Made by a program: the position numbers and the translations under genes
Shown here: positions 19,634 through 27,871 of the stretch, piece by piece
Numbering within the stretch: position 1 is the stretch's first letter
How the letters are laid out: each line of letters opens with the position of its first letter
Notes under the pieces: generated by a model
What the model was told of the DNA's origin: nothing
The model's database searches: none
The model's input: only the letters and a program-made list of their open reading frames with translations
From: Hymenobacter cellulosilyticus
GTDB taxonomy: Bacteria; Bacteroidota; Bacteroidia; Cytophagales; Hymenobacteraceae
Direction: 5' to 3'
Assembly (NCBI RefSeq): GCF_022919215.1
Contig: NZ_CP095046.1
Coordinates: forward strand, 682,001-746,000
DNA: 64,000 nt

Positions 19634-19665
19634 AAAGCCGAGCCATCGGTAGACAGCTCGGCTTT
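19634..19665 (-). terminator. Hairpin near the start of the aquaporin gene
   Basis: A 10-bp stem pairs 19634-19643 with 19656-19665 (AAAGCCGAGC with its complement). On the minus strand it follows the pullulanase stop by about 50 bases and precedes the aquaporin start, so it may end the pullulanase transcript. Confidence 0.55.
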
Positions 19666-19715
19666 ACTAACTGGCCCGGCCTCACTTCGGTTACGAACAA
19701 TGAGCCAGCACCAAG

Positions 19716-21724
19716 CTAAGGCTGCACCAGAATCAGGGCCGAGGAAGCGGGCAGACTCAGGGGCTGGTCGGCTTCCACCGTCAGCTTGCCCAGCCCTTTC
19801 TGGTTGATTTCCTGCCCCCGCAGCACGATGGTATACGCCCCGGCAGGTAGCGGCACCGCAGCGGCCGTCTTGTTACCGTTGAACAGCACCGTGATGCGGC
19901 CCCACTCGTCGCCGCCGGCGTGACTTTGCAGCTGGTAGCCCAGAGTGTTGGCGGGCATGGCAGGCAAAAAAGCCAGGTGATTCTGGACCAGCTCCCGGGT
20001 AGGCAGGCGGAAGGCCGGGTGGGTGCGGCGCAGGCCAATGAGCTTGCGGTAAAACTCGTACACGCCCGGGTACTGCGCCTTGCGAGTCCAGTCGAGCTGG
20101 TTCACGTTGTCGGGCTGGTTGTAGGAGTTGTGGGAGCCGCCCTTGGTGCGCAGAAATTCGTCGCCGACGGGCAGAAACGGAATGCCCTGGCTGGTAAACA
20201 CGATGGTGTTGCTGAGCACGTCCATTTTGATCAGCTCTTCTTCCGAGGCGCCGGGGTTGGCTACCGTGAGCTTGTCCCAGAGCACCCGGTCGTCGTGGCA
20301 GGCCACGTAGTTGATGGCCTGGCTGGGCTCGTTGGCCCAGGGCGCCTTGGAGTAGTTCACCTTGCTGTAGTCGAGCTGAGGGTGCTGGGTGGCGGCCACG
20401 ATGCCAAACTTCACGCTTTCCTCCAGGCCCAGCTGCCCGCTGGCAAACCCAGCCTCGTTCTGGCGGGCATAGTGGCCCTTCACCGCATCGCGTAGCTCGT
20501 CGCCGAAGGCCGCAATCCGGTCCAGCTTGGGCACGTTGGCTTTCACGGCCCGCTCGGTTTCGGGCAGCGGGCTGGCGCCGGCCGTCCAGCCTTCCCCGTA
20601 GATAAAGATGCTGTGGTCAATTTCGTCCAGTGCCACCCGCACGGCCCGCATCGTGCGCAAGTCGAGCACGCCCATGAGGTCGAAGCGGAAGCCGTCGACG
20701 TGGTATTCCCGGGCCCAGTACGCCACCGACTCCACGATGAGCTTGCGCACCATGGGCCGCTCGGAGGCCACCTCGTTGCCGCAGGCAGTGGCGTCGGAGT
20801 AGGAGCCGTCGGGCTTCTGGCGGTAGTAGTAGCCGGGCACGAGCTGGTCGAAGGAGCTGCGGGCAGCGTTGGCAGTGTGGTTGTAGACCACGTCGAGCAC
20901 GAGGCGCAGGTCGTGGCGGTGCAGGGTTTGGACCAGCTGCTTGAACTCCCGGATGCGGGCGGCGGGGTCGGCCGGGTTGGTGGCGTAGGAGCCCTCGGGC
21001 ACGGAGTAGTGCAGCGGGTCGTAGCCCCAGTTGTAGTGGTTTTCCTCCAGCTTGCTTTCATCCACCGAGGCAAAATCGTTGGTGGGCAGCAGGTGCAGGT
21101 GCGTAATGCCCAGGTCCTGCAAGTGCTGCAGCCCGGTGCTCACGCCCTGCGGACCGGCGGTGCCGGTTTCGGTCAAACCCAGAAACTTGCCCTTGTGCTC
21201 GATGCCCGACTGTGGGTGCATAGACAAATCCCGCACGTGGGCCTCACCGATGACGATGTCGGTTGTCTGCTTGAGCTCAGGGCGCCGGTCGTCGGGCCAG
21301 GCCGGTGGGCTCACGGTGGCCGGGTCGAGCAGGGCGCCGCGCAGACCGTTCAGTCCCACGGCGTGCACGTAGGGGTCGGGCACTTCGGCCATGAGCTGGC
21401 CCCGATGGTGGCCTGCACCACGTAGAAGCGGCCCGGCGGCTGGGCCGGCAGCTGGTACACCCAGGTTCCGCCCGTCGACTTTTCCATGGCGTACGAAGCC
21501 ACCGCCTCACCGCCCGTGCCTTCCGCGTAGAGCTTGAGCAGCAGGGCCTCGGCCGTGGGAGCCCACACCCGTAGCCGGGCCTGCCCCCGCACAAAGGTCA
21601 GGCCCAGGTCGGAGCCGGGGTAAGTCGGGTAGGCGGCAAAGTCGGGGATTTTGGAGCTGGTTTTATTGGACAAGGCGCAGGCAGTGGCCACAAAGAGCAG
21701 GCTTAGAAACAGCAGAAACTTCAT
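19716..21724 (-). CDS. pulA: Type I pullulanase, frameshifted
   Basis: Alpha-1,6-glucan debranching enzyme (GH13), about 669 residues after correction. The ATG at 21724 opens a signal sequence ([16 protein letters not shown]) that may be a lipoprotein signal with a weak lipobox. An N-terminal carbohydrate-binding domain ([13 protein letters not shown]) follows. The type I pullulanase motif YNWGYDP lies near residue 231, the nucleophile Asp in [11 protein letters not shown] near 349, the acid/base Glu in IYGEGW near 378, and the third acidic residue in [11 protein letters not shown] near 478. The frame breaks in the C run at 21400-21403, joining VVQATIG to [13 protein letters not shown]. It should degrade pullulan, starch or glycogen branches at the cell surface or in the periplasm. 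Confidence 0.9.
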
Positions 21725-21930
21725 AGAAACAAAGTTGCTCAAAAGCGGGCAGGAATTCCCTGCTCCCAGCCACCCGCCGTTCCTCCAGCAGGCTCAGCCG
21801 GATAAACTCAACTGATAATTTCTTTGGAAGAAGCTGGAGAAGCGAAGCATATTTACGCCAGCGAATAGTCAAAGCTGCTTTCTTAGCGCTACCAATACGT
21901 TGCAATCAACTGATTGCCAGACATGTTATT

Positions 21931-22080
21931 AGGTAAACAGATTACATCATTACCTTATCTAGTTTACCAAAGCTTACGCACGCATTGGTAAACACAGTGT
22001 CGTGTAATCAACCATCTGATTACCTTCCCTAGATTGAAGCTTGGTAAACTCTTGGTTATTATTTAAAAGTCTGTTTACCT
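21931..22080. repeat. AT-rich nested inverted repeat with GGTAAAC motifs
   Basis: Lies in the 405-bp gap between the pullulanase and hydrolase genes, neither strand of which shows a gene. The outer arms are AGGTAAACAG at 21931-21940 and CTGTTTACCT at 22071-22080. Inner arms are AGTTTACCAAAGCTT at 21961-21975 and AAGCTTGGTAAACT at 22037-22050. GGTAAAC or its complement occurs five times, and GATTAC-type words several times. The block is strikingly AT-rich compared with its surroundings. It may be an operator array or the remnant of an insertion. Confidence 0.6.
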
Positions 22081-22129
22081 GATAAAACAGCCTCCAATTC
22101 TCTGCCGCAACGGCTATAGAAAAGAGCGT

Positions 22130-22909
22130 TTAGTGCGCTAACCCGTGCTTGGCCACAAACTCCCGCAGCAGGCGGGCCACATCCTGCGGGGCCTCCAGGG
22201 GCGGCAGGTGACCCACGCCACCCAGGATTTCCAGGGGCGTATTATCGGGCAGGTAGGGCAGCGTTTCCAGCCCGTGTACCGAGGGCGACATAATCGGGTC
22301 GGCGCTGCCAGTGATGATAAGGCAGGGCACCTGAACCAGGCAGAGGCGGGCGGCAATATTCTCCCGGCTGCCGTAGCGCAGCCACGCGTCCCAGGCCGGG
22401 TGGGAAGTCCGCAGGTTGTCTTCGATAATGGCAGCTTGTACCTGCTCGTCCACCGGGCGCACCACTATCCGGGCAAACGTGGCCGCGGCGGCGGCGGGCC
22501 GGCCAAATTCTTTAAGCGAAGCGGCCCGGTACTCATCGGTCATGGGCTCGATGGTGGGCGGCGAAGGAGCCAGCAGCACCAGGCCGCGTAAGCCGGGCGG
22601 CTGCTCCGAAGCCACAAACATGGCCATTTTGGCCCCCATGGAATGCCCGACCAGCACAAAGTTGGTAAGTCCGCGCCGCTCGATGAGGGCCAGCACATCG
22701 GCCGCGTAGTCTTCCACGGCGTAGCCCAGCGTCGGGGCGGGAGCCTGCCCGAAGCCGCGCAAGTCGGGGGCCAGGCAGTGAAAATCCGGGCTTAGCTCAT
22801 CGAGCACAAGCTGCCACTCCCGGCCGCTGCCAGCCCAGTAATGCAGAAAAACAAAGGTCAATGAGCCGGTGCCGGCTTCCAGAGTGGGTAAGTCGATAGG
22901 TTGGGGCAT
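22130..22909 (-). CDS. Alpha/beta hydrolase
   Basis: Cytoplasmic alpha/beta-fold hydrolase of about 259 residues. The nucleophile elbow is GHSMG near residue 93, the oxyanion-hole region LHYWAGSGREW is near residue 22, a candidate acidic residue is in TGSADPIM and the catalytic His in GGVGHLPPLEAP near residue 238. The pattern DLRGFGQ is typical of esterases, haloperoxidase-like and epoxide hydrolase-like members. The substrate cannot be predicted. It lies 62 bases downstream of the OxyR stop on the same strand and may be co-transcribed with it. Confidence 0.87.
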   Translation of the reverse strand: MPQPIDLPTLEAGTGSLTFVFLHYWAGSGREWQLVLDELSPDFHCLAPDLRGFGQAPAPTLGYAVEDYAADVLALIERRGLTNFVLVGHSMGAKMAMFVASEQPPGLRGLVLLAPSPPTIEPMTDEYRAASLKEFGRPAAAAATFARIVVRPVDEQVQAAIIEDNLRTSHPAWDAWLRYGSRENIAARLCLVQVPCLIITGSADPIMSPSVHGLETLPYLPDNTPLEILGGVGHLPPLEAPQDVARLLREFVAKHGLAH

Positions 22910-22971
22910 GAAGCAGAACAGTTACTTTCCCTGACGTACGCAAAGCCCCGCTGTGTGGCGTACGGATTAAG

Positions 22972-23904
22972 TTACTTCCACCGAATCTTTTGTCCGGCCT
23001 GCCCCACCTGCAGCCGGGCGGGCAGCTTGGCCAGGATTACGTCGCGCAGGGTAGAGAGCAGCAGCAGGCGCACAAAGCCGTGGTGCACTACCAGGCTCAC
23101 CTCCCGTACCGGCTCGGGCGCGGCGAAGCGCTTCACCATTGGGTTGCGGCCCACTTCCTCCAGCACCGACAGCTCGGGCACCAATGTGTAACCGTTGGTG
23201 CGGCTCACCAGCTGCTTCAGGGTTTCAATCGAGCCGCTTTCGTAGGTGTAGGGTCGGGGCGTGGCCGGGGCCGGCGGGTTGCACAGGTTTAGCACCTGGT
23301 GGCGGAAGCAGTGGCCCTGCTGCAAAAGCCAGAGGCCGTCGGCATCCAGGTCGGCGGGCTCCAGCAACTCCTTATTGTACAGCGGGTGGCCTTCGGCCAC
23401 GTAGCCCAGAAACGGCTCTTCCAGCACCGGAATTTCGCGCAGGGCCCGGTCGTCGAGCGGGGTCACGAGCAGGCCCACGTCGAGGGTGTGGCCTTTGAGG
23501 CGCTCCATAATCTGGGCCGACTGCAGTTCCTCCACGTGCAGGCGCAGCTGCGGATACCGCTCGGCCAGCTCCACCAGAAACAGGGGCACGAGGTAGGGCG
23601 CCAGCGTCGGAATCACGCCCAGGCGCAGCTCCCCCACCACGTCGCCTTTTTCGAGCTGCACTACTTCCTGCAGCTGCTGCACCTCGCGCAGCACCTGCCG
23701 GGCCTGCTGCACTACTTTGGCTCCTACGGCCGTAGGCCGCACGCCCTTGCTGGTCCGGTCGAACAGCAGCACACCCAGCTCCTCTTCTAGCTTCTGGAGC
23801 TGCATGCTCAGCGTGGGCTGGGTAACAAAGCACTTCTCGGCGGCCAGCACGAACTGCCGGTGGGTATCGAGGGCGACGAGGTATTCCAGCTGCTGCACGG
23901 TCAT
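22972..23904 (-). CDS. oxyR: Hydrogen peroxide-responsive LysR regulator OxyR
   Basis: LysR-type regulator of about 310 residues. The ATG at 23904 (MTVQQLEYLVALDTHRQF) is the natural start; the frame is open to 23949. The N-terminal winged HTH contains AAEKCFVTQPTLSMQLQKLEE and LLFDRTSKGVRPTAVG. In the effector domain the segment QQGHCFRHQVLNLCNP has Cys199 and Cys208, the same positions and spacing as the redox-switch cysteines of E. coli OxyR (GHCLRDQAMGFC). It should activate peroxide defence by disulfide formation. The catalase at 27872 is a plausible target. It is divergent from the response regulator gene at 24013, with a 108-bp shared promoter region. Confidence 0.93.
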   Translation of the reverse strand: MTVQQLEYLVALDTHRQFVLAAEKCFVTQPTLSMQLQKLEEELGVLLFDRTSKGVRPTAVGAKVVQQARQVLREVQQLQEVVQLEKGDVVGELRLGVIPTLAPYLVPLFLVELAERYPQLRLHVEELQSAQIMERLKGHTLDVGLLVTPLDDRALREIPVLEEPFLGYVAEGHPLYNKELLEPADLDADGLWLLQQGHCFRHQVLNLCNPPAPATPRPYTYESGSIETLKQLVSRTNGYTLVPELSVLEEVGRNPMVKRFAAPEPVREVSLVVHHGFVRLLLLSTLRDVILAKLPARLQVGQAGQKIRWK

Positions 23905-24012
23905 GCCGCAAATATAGCCGCCAGTTATAGATGAGCTTCGTTCCATCAACGCCTCTTATACAACTAGCCGCCAACGCAGCCGTAACTCCGGTACTTACAT
24001 TTCGCGCTGCGC

Positions 24013-24690
24013 ATGAAACTACTCCTGGTTGAGGATGAGCCCAAGCTGGCCTCGTTTATTCAGAAAGGCTTTCAGAACGAGGGCTACGAGCTGGATGTGG
24101 CCTTCGACGGGCAAATGGGCCTGTCCTTGTTCCGGCAAAACAGCTACGACCTGATTGTGCTCGACGTGAACCTGCCCCACATCAACGGCTTTGCGCTCTG
24201 CCGGCTGATTCGGGCCGACAATGCCCGCGTGCCGGTGCTCATGCTCACGGCCCTCGACAGTCTGGAAGACAAAACCCTGGGCTTTGAGGCCGGGGCCGAC
24301 GACTATTTGGTTAAACCCTTCAAGTTTCAGGAGCTGCTGCTGCGAGCCCGGGCCCTGACCAAGCGCAATGCCACGGAAGCCGGCGTGAAGCGCATCCTGC
24401 GCATGGCCGACCTGGAGCTCAACCTGGAAAGCAAAACCGTGACCCGCGCCGGGCAGCGCATCGACCTGACGGCCAAGGAATACTCCCTGCTGGAACACCT
24501 ACTACTGAACCGGGGCAAAATCGTGTCCCGCATCGACATCACCGAGAAAGTCTGGGAGCTGGATTTCGACACCAACACCAACGTCATTGACGTGTATATC
24601 AGCCACCTGCGCCGCAAGCTCGACAAAGGACACGAGCCCAAGCTCATCCACACCGTAGTCGGCATGGGCTACGTGATGCGGGAGGAGTAG
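24013..24690 (+). CDS. OmpR-family response regulator
   Basis: Intact 225-residue DNA-binding response regulator. The receiver domain has LLLVEDEPKLASF, phosphoacceptor Asp51 in LIVLDVNLP, Thr79 in VLMLTALD and Lys101 in YLVKPF. The DNA-binding domain contains KEYSLLEHLLLNRGKIVSR, VWELDFDTNTNVIDVYISHL and the end HTVVGMGYVMREE. The partner kinase follows at 24923, separated by a GTCAT repeat element rather than by a tight overlap. The signal is unknown; by family it resembles regulators of metal or envelope stress. Confidence 0.94.
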   Translation: MKLLLVEDEPKLASFIQKGFQNEGYELDVAFDGQMGLSLFRQNSYDLIVLDVNLPHINGFALCRLIRADNARVPVLMLTALDSLEDKTLGFEAGADDYLVKPFKFQELLLRARALTKRNATEAGVKRILRMADLELNLESKTVTRAGQRIDLTAKEYSLLEHLLLNRGKIVSRIDITEKVWELDFDTNTNVIDVYISHLRRKLDKGHEPKLIHTVVGMGYVMREE

Positions 24691-24714
24691 GATAGTTGTT
24701 GCGTTCAAATCTGC

Positions 24715-24874
24715 TGTCATTGCAAGCAGCGCGAAGCAATCCGTCCTCTACGCAGGTAGTCCCGACCTTTCTCCAGAAAGCCCTTTGCCATTAGCGACGA
24801 TTAGAGCTTGTCTCTTTAGAATACGCAGCACATTTCAGAGGACGGATTGCCACGGCTGCGCCTCGCAATGACAC
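24715..24874. repeat. GTCAT palindromic repeat element, copy B
   Basis: A 160-bp element bounded by TGTCATTGCAAGC and CTCGCAATGACA, in the same orientation as copy A at 18571. It keeps the inner words GAAGCAATCCGTCCTCT, CCAGAAAGCCCTTT and CAGAGGACGGATTGC, but the internal hairpin is decayed. It sits inside a two-component operon, between the regulator and the kinase. Confidence 0.75.
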
Positions 24875-24884
24875 GCTTATTTGA

Positions 24885-24922
24885 ACGTCACCTTGCCACT
24901 CACCACCTCGCCATTTCACCCC
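24885..24922. repeat. Octamer tract before the kinase start
   Basis: Units TTGCCACT, CACCACCT and CGCCATTTCACC resemble the CTCACCAT/TTCACCAT tracts elsewhere. It follows copy B directly and reaches to the base before the kinase ATG at 24923, so the kinase is translated from a leader made of repeat sequence. Confidence 0.55.
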
Positions 24923-26293
24923 ATGCTGATTCGCAACAAGCTTATTCTGCGGTTTATGGCGCTGGTGTTTGCCATTCAGCTGTGCCTGACGGGGTTTATC
25001 TATTACTACAGTGCCCGGGCCCGGGAATTGCGGTTTTACCACCGGCTGGAAGGCAAGGCCGAGCAAACGGCCAACCTGCTCATTCGGCGGCTCAGCCTGG
25101 ACCCCGGAGTGCTGCGCAGCTTCCGCAAGAAGGATTTGCTGACCATGCACAACGAGCGGATCAGCATTTACGACGCGCAGCGGCAGCTCGTGTTTCACCT
25201 GGCCCAGGAAGACGAGCCGGCCTCGGCCCGCGACGCGGAGTATTTCAGTCAGATTACCCGTAAGAAGCCGGCCCGCTTCCGGGAAGGAAAGGTCGAGACC
25301 CTGGGCATCCTGTACCGGTACAAAAAGCGGGAATACCTGGTGTTTGTGGCCGGGCGCGACCAGTTCGGCGGCCGGGAGTTCGATACGCTGACGTCTATCC
25401 TGCTCTGGGGCAACCTCGGGGCGCTGGTGCTCATCATCGGGGCAGCCTGGCTGTTTGCCGACCGTTCCCTGCGGCCCCTGCAGCGCATGGTGGCCGAGGT
25501 GAAGGGCATTACCGCGTCGGACCTGAAGCGGCGGGTGGATGAGGGCAACCGGCAGGACGAAATTGCCCAGCTGGCCATGACCTTCAACCAGATGCTCAGC
25601 GGATTAGAGCAGGCGTTTGAAAACCAGAAAAGCTTTGTGGCCCACGCCTCCCACGAGCTGCGCACCCCGCTGGCCAACGTGCTGGGCACCCTGGAAACGG
25701 CCTCGGCCTACGACACTGACCTGCCCGCCGCCAAGCGCAGCATCGACTCGGCGGTGGAAGAAATCCAGAAAGTCATTGACCTGACCAACGGCCTGCTGAC
25801 CCTGGCCAAAGCCGACGACACGTCCTTTGCCCGCGCGGCCGTGTCGCTCGACGACGTGGTGCTGCAGGCCGTGGATGCCTGCAAGCTGCGCTACCCCGGC
25901 CGCAGCATCCAGGTTGATTTCGGCACCTGGCCCGAGGCGGTGGAGGAAGTATTCGGGACGCGTGGCAACGGGCAGCTGCTGCAAACGGCCGTGCTCAACC
26001 TGCTCGACAACGCCTGCAAATACTCCGACCAGGCCGTGCGCGTGCAGCTCAGCTACCAGTCGCCCCGCACGCTGCAGCTCACCGTGGCCGATACCGGCGC
26101 GGGCCTGCCGCCCGAGGAAGCTGCCCGGGTGCTGGAACCGCTCTACCGGGGCCCGAACGGGCTTGACAAACCCGGCTACGGCCTGGGCTTGGCCATTACC
26201 CAGAAAATTATTCAGGTGCACGCCGGCCAGTTGCTGTTCAGCTCCCGCCCGGGTCAGGGCACCACGGTTACGCTGCTGCTGCCGGCCGCATAA
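24923..26293 (+). CDS. Sensor histidine kinase
   Basis: Membrane sensor kinase of 456 residues, partner of the regulator at 24013. The first helix is LRFMALVFAIQLCLTGFIYYY, the second lies near residues 170-190 (LLWGNLGALVLIIGAAWLF), followed by HAMP (LRPLQRMVAEVKGI), the H-box HELRTPLANV with His244, the N-box LLNLLDNACKYS, the lid motif ADTGAGLPPE and the G2 motif YGLGLAITQKII. All kinase motifs are intact, unlike the kinase at 7182. The frame is open from 24881, but the extra 14 residues come from the repeat tract, so I use the ATG at 24923. The periplasmic part is about 140 residues and of unknown fold. Confidence 0.93.
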   Translation: MLIRNKLILRFMALVFAIQLCLTGFIYYYSARARELRFYHRLEGKAEQTANLLIRRLSLDPGVLRSFRKKDLLTMHNERISIYDAQRQLVFHLAQEDEPASARDAEYFSQITRKKPARFREGKVETLGILYRYKKREYLVFVAGRDQFGGREFDTLTSILLWGNLGALVLIIGAAWLFADRSLRPLQRMVAEVKGITASDLKRRVDEGNRQDEIAQLAMTFNQMLSGLEQAFENQKSFVAHASHELRTPLANVLGTLETASAYDTDLPAAKRSIDSAVEEIQKVIDLTNGLLTLAKADDTSFARAAVSLDDVVLQAVDACKLRYPGRSIQVDFGTWPEAVEEVFGTRGNGQLLQTAVLNLLDNACKYSDQAVRVQLSYQSPRTLQLTVADTGAGLPPEEAARVLEPLYRGPNGLDKPGYGLGLAITQKIIQVHAGQLLFSSRPGQGTTVTLLLPAA

Positions 26294-26340
26294 GCCGCCG
26301 CGCGTTCAGGTTATTTTAATGTGGTAGTCAGACCACGTTA

Positions 26341-26682
26341 ATGTCGGGGCTGGTCCTTTGCAGAGAACTTACGCAAGCACCCGATGAAACCAACCACTCA
26401 TGCTTCTCCCCAGTGCTGGCCTGGCTGGCCGTGCTGCTTTTGTCTTTCGGCCTCAACCTGTACCTGCTGCTGGGCCGTCCGCCGGCCGCACCAGCTCCGC
26501 CGCCGGCCTCCCCCACCCGGCTGGTCAGCAACCCGGCCAACGACGATGACGACGACACGAACGAGGAAGATGATGCTTCCTGGGTAGCCCTGAGCGAAGA
26601 GCTGCGCGAAACCCGCCGGGAACTGGCCGACTGCCGGGGTCACCGCGCCTCTGCGGCCAACCACCAGGCGGTCAGCCAATAA
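26341..26682 (+). CDS. Small membrane-anchored protein, unknown; start uncertain
   Basis: The visible frame encodes 113 residues with one transmembrane helix (LAWLAVLLLSFGLNLYLLLG), a proline/alanine stretch, an acidic cluster (five Asp then T-N-E-E-D-D) and a helical C-terminus (LSEELRETRRELADCRG). The ATG at 26341 lies inside a small palindrome and gives an odd N-terminus with two Cys. The ATG at 26384 in another frame, with one extra C in the CCCC run at 26410-26413, would give M-K-P-T-T-H-A-S-P-P directly before the helix, about 99 residues in all, and is more natural. It lies between the kinase and an SdiA-regulated-type lipoprotein. Function unknown. Confidence 0.5.
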   Translation: MSGLVLCRELTQAPDETNHSCFSPVLAWLAVLLLSFGLNLYLLLGRPPAAPAPPPASPTRLVSNPANDDDDDTNEEDDASWVALSEELRETRRELADCRGHRASAANHQAVSQ

Positions 26683-26731
26683 TTAACCAGCCCGTTCCTT
26701 TTTCCGTATTCATTTCCCTGCCCGTATTCCC

Positions 26732-27670
26732 ATGAGAAACCTGCTTTTTTCTTTGCTCGCCCTGTCAGCCTCGTGTAGCTCTCCCGCTACCGACTCAGCC
26801 CATCTGGCCTCTGCTTCAGAGGATTTGCCGGTGCAGACGGTCGGCCAGCGCACTACCGGGCCGGCCCCCACGGCGGCCATGGCCTACGACTTTTCCCGCC
26901 CGGCGGCTACCTACCCTATGCCTGCTGAGCTAGCCGAGCTGTCGGGCATTGCCCTGGCCGGCACCACCCATATTACCGGTGTCGAAGACGAAACCGGCAA
27001 CCTCTACGAGTACAACCTCAGCACCAAGAAAGTCGATCGGGTCATTCCCTTCGGCGGCAGCGGCGACTACGAAGACCTGGCCCGCGTGGGCTCCGACTGG
27101 TTTATCATGCGCAGCGACGGGAAGCTGTTTCGCTACGCTGGTGGCAAAACCGAGGAGTTTGAAACCGGGCTGAGCTTTGCCAACGAAACCGAGGGCCTGA
27201 CCTACGACGCGGCCTCCAAAACTTTGCTGGTGGCCTGCAAAGCCGAGCCGGGTGCCGGACTTTCCTACAGCCAACGGGCCATTTACCGTCTGCAACCCGG
27301 CACTTTCAAGGCCGAAGCCAAACCCGCGTACGTGCTGGATGTAGACGCCATTCGGAACTCCAGCCCCGCGGCCGAGGCAGAAAAGTCGGGCAAGAAGGGT
27401 AAAAAGAAGAGTAGCGGTAAGAGCTTCTCGCCCTCGGCCGTGGCCGTGCACCCGGTTACCCAGCACGTATTTGTGTTGTCGGCCAAGCAAAACGGCATCG
27501 TGGAGCTCGACCAAAACGGCCAGCTCCTGGCGGCCCAGCCTTTGCCCGCCGACTTGTTTCCCCAGGCCGAAGGGTTGGCTTTTGCCCCCAACGGCGACTT
27601 GTATGTAGCCACCGAAGCCAAGGATGCCGACCAGGCTATGATTCACTTGTTTCGGGTGCAGGCTCGCTAG
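26732..27670 (+). CDS. SdiA-regulated domain lipoprotein
   Basis: About 312 residues. The signal peptide MRNLLFSLLALSASC ends in the lipobox L-S-A-S-C with Cys at residue 15, so the protein is probably membrane-anchored. The body resembles the SdiA-regulated/YjiK-like beta-propeller family: ELAELSGIALAG, GGSGDYEDLARVG, NETEGLTYDAASKTLLVACK and PQAEGLAFAPNGDLYVATEA are the repeated blade motifs. A Lys/Gly/Ser-rich insert (KSGKKGKKKSSGK) lies near residue 225 between blades. The molecular role of this family is not established. A hairpin terminator follows. Confidence 0.82.
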   Translation: MRNLLFSLLALSASCSSPATDSAHLASASEDLPVQTVGQRTTGPAPTAAMAYDFSRPAATYPMPAELAELSGIALAGTTHITGVEDETGNLYEYNLSTKKVDRVIPFGGSGDYEDLARVGSDWFIMRSDGKLFRYAGGKTEEFETGLSFANETEGLTYDAASKTLLVACKAEPGAGLSYSQRAIYRLQPGTFKAEAKPAYVLDVDAIRNSSPAAEAEKSGKKGKKKSSGKSFSPSAVAVHPVTQHVFVLSAKQNGIVELDQNGQLLAAQPLPADLFPQAEGLAFAPNGDLYVATEAKDADQAMIHLFRVQAR

Positions 27671-27692
27671 AGTACTTTTCTCATTCAGAACC

Positions 27693-27732
27693 AGCCCTGT
27701 GCTGCGCTGCTACGGCAGGGCGGCACAGGGCT
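27693..27732 (+). terminator. Hairpin terminator
   Basis: A 10-bp stem pairs AGCCCTGTGC at 27693-27702 with GCACAGGGCT at 27723-27732, followed by a T-rich stretch. It ends the lipoprotein transcript about 20 bases after its stop. Confidence 0.65.
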
Positions 27733-27871
27733 TTACGTTTTTACTATTACCACACTCTATACTACTATCAACATTATCAATTTTCATTATACAGCAGCAA
27801 GCTCAACCTTTGTCCAGCGCCAGTTCAGCCCGGCGCTTCGACCTCCAACCTTTTTCTGCATTTCTTTTCCA

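Noticed and set aside
21931..22080. Replication origin or iteron array at the GGTAAAC repeats
   Set aside because: No replication gene nearby, and the motifs are in mixed orientation and irregular spacing rather than tandem iterons.
26316..26341. Small palindrome TTAATGTGGT/ACCACGTTAA after the kinase gene
   Set aside because: Too short and without a T run on the right side to call a terminator; noted only because it makes the start at 26341 doubtful.
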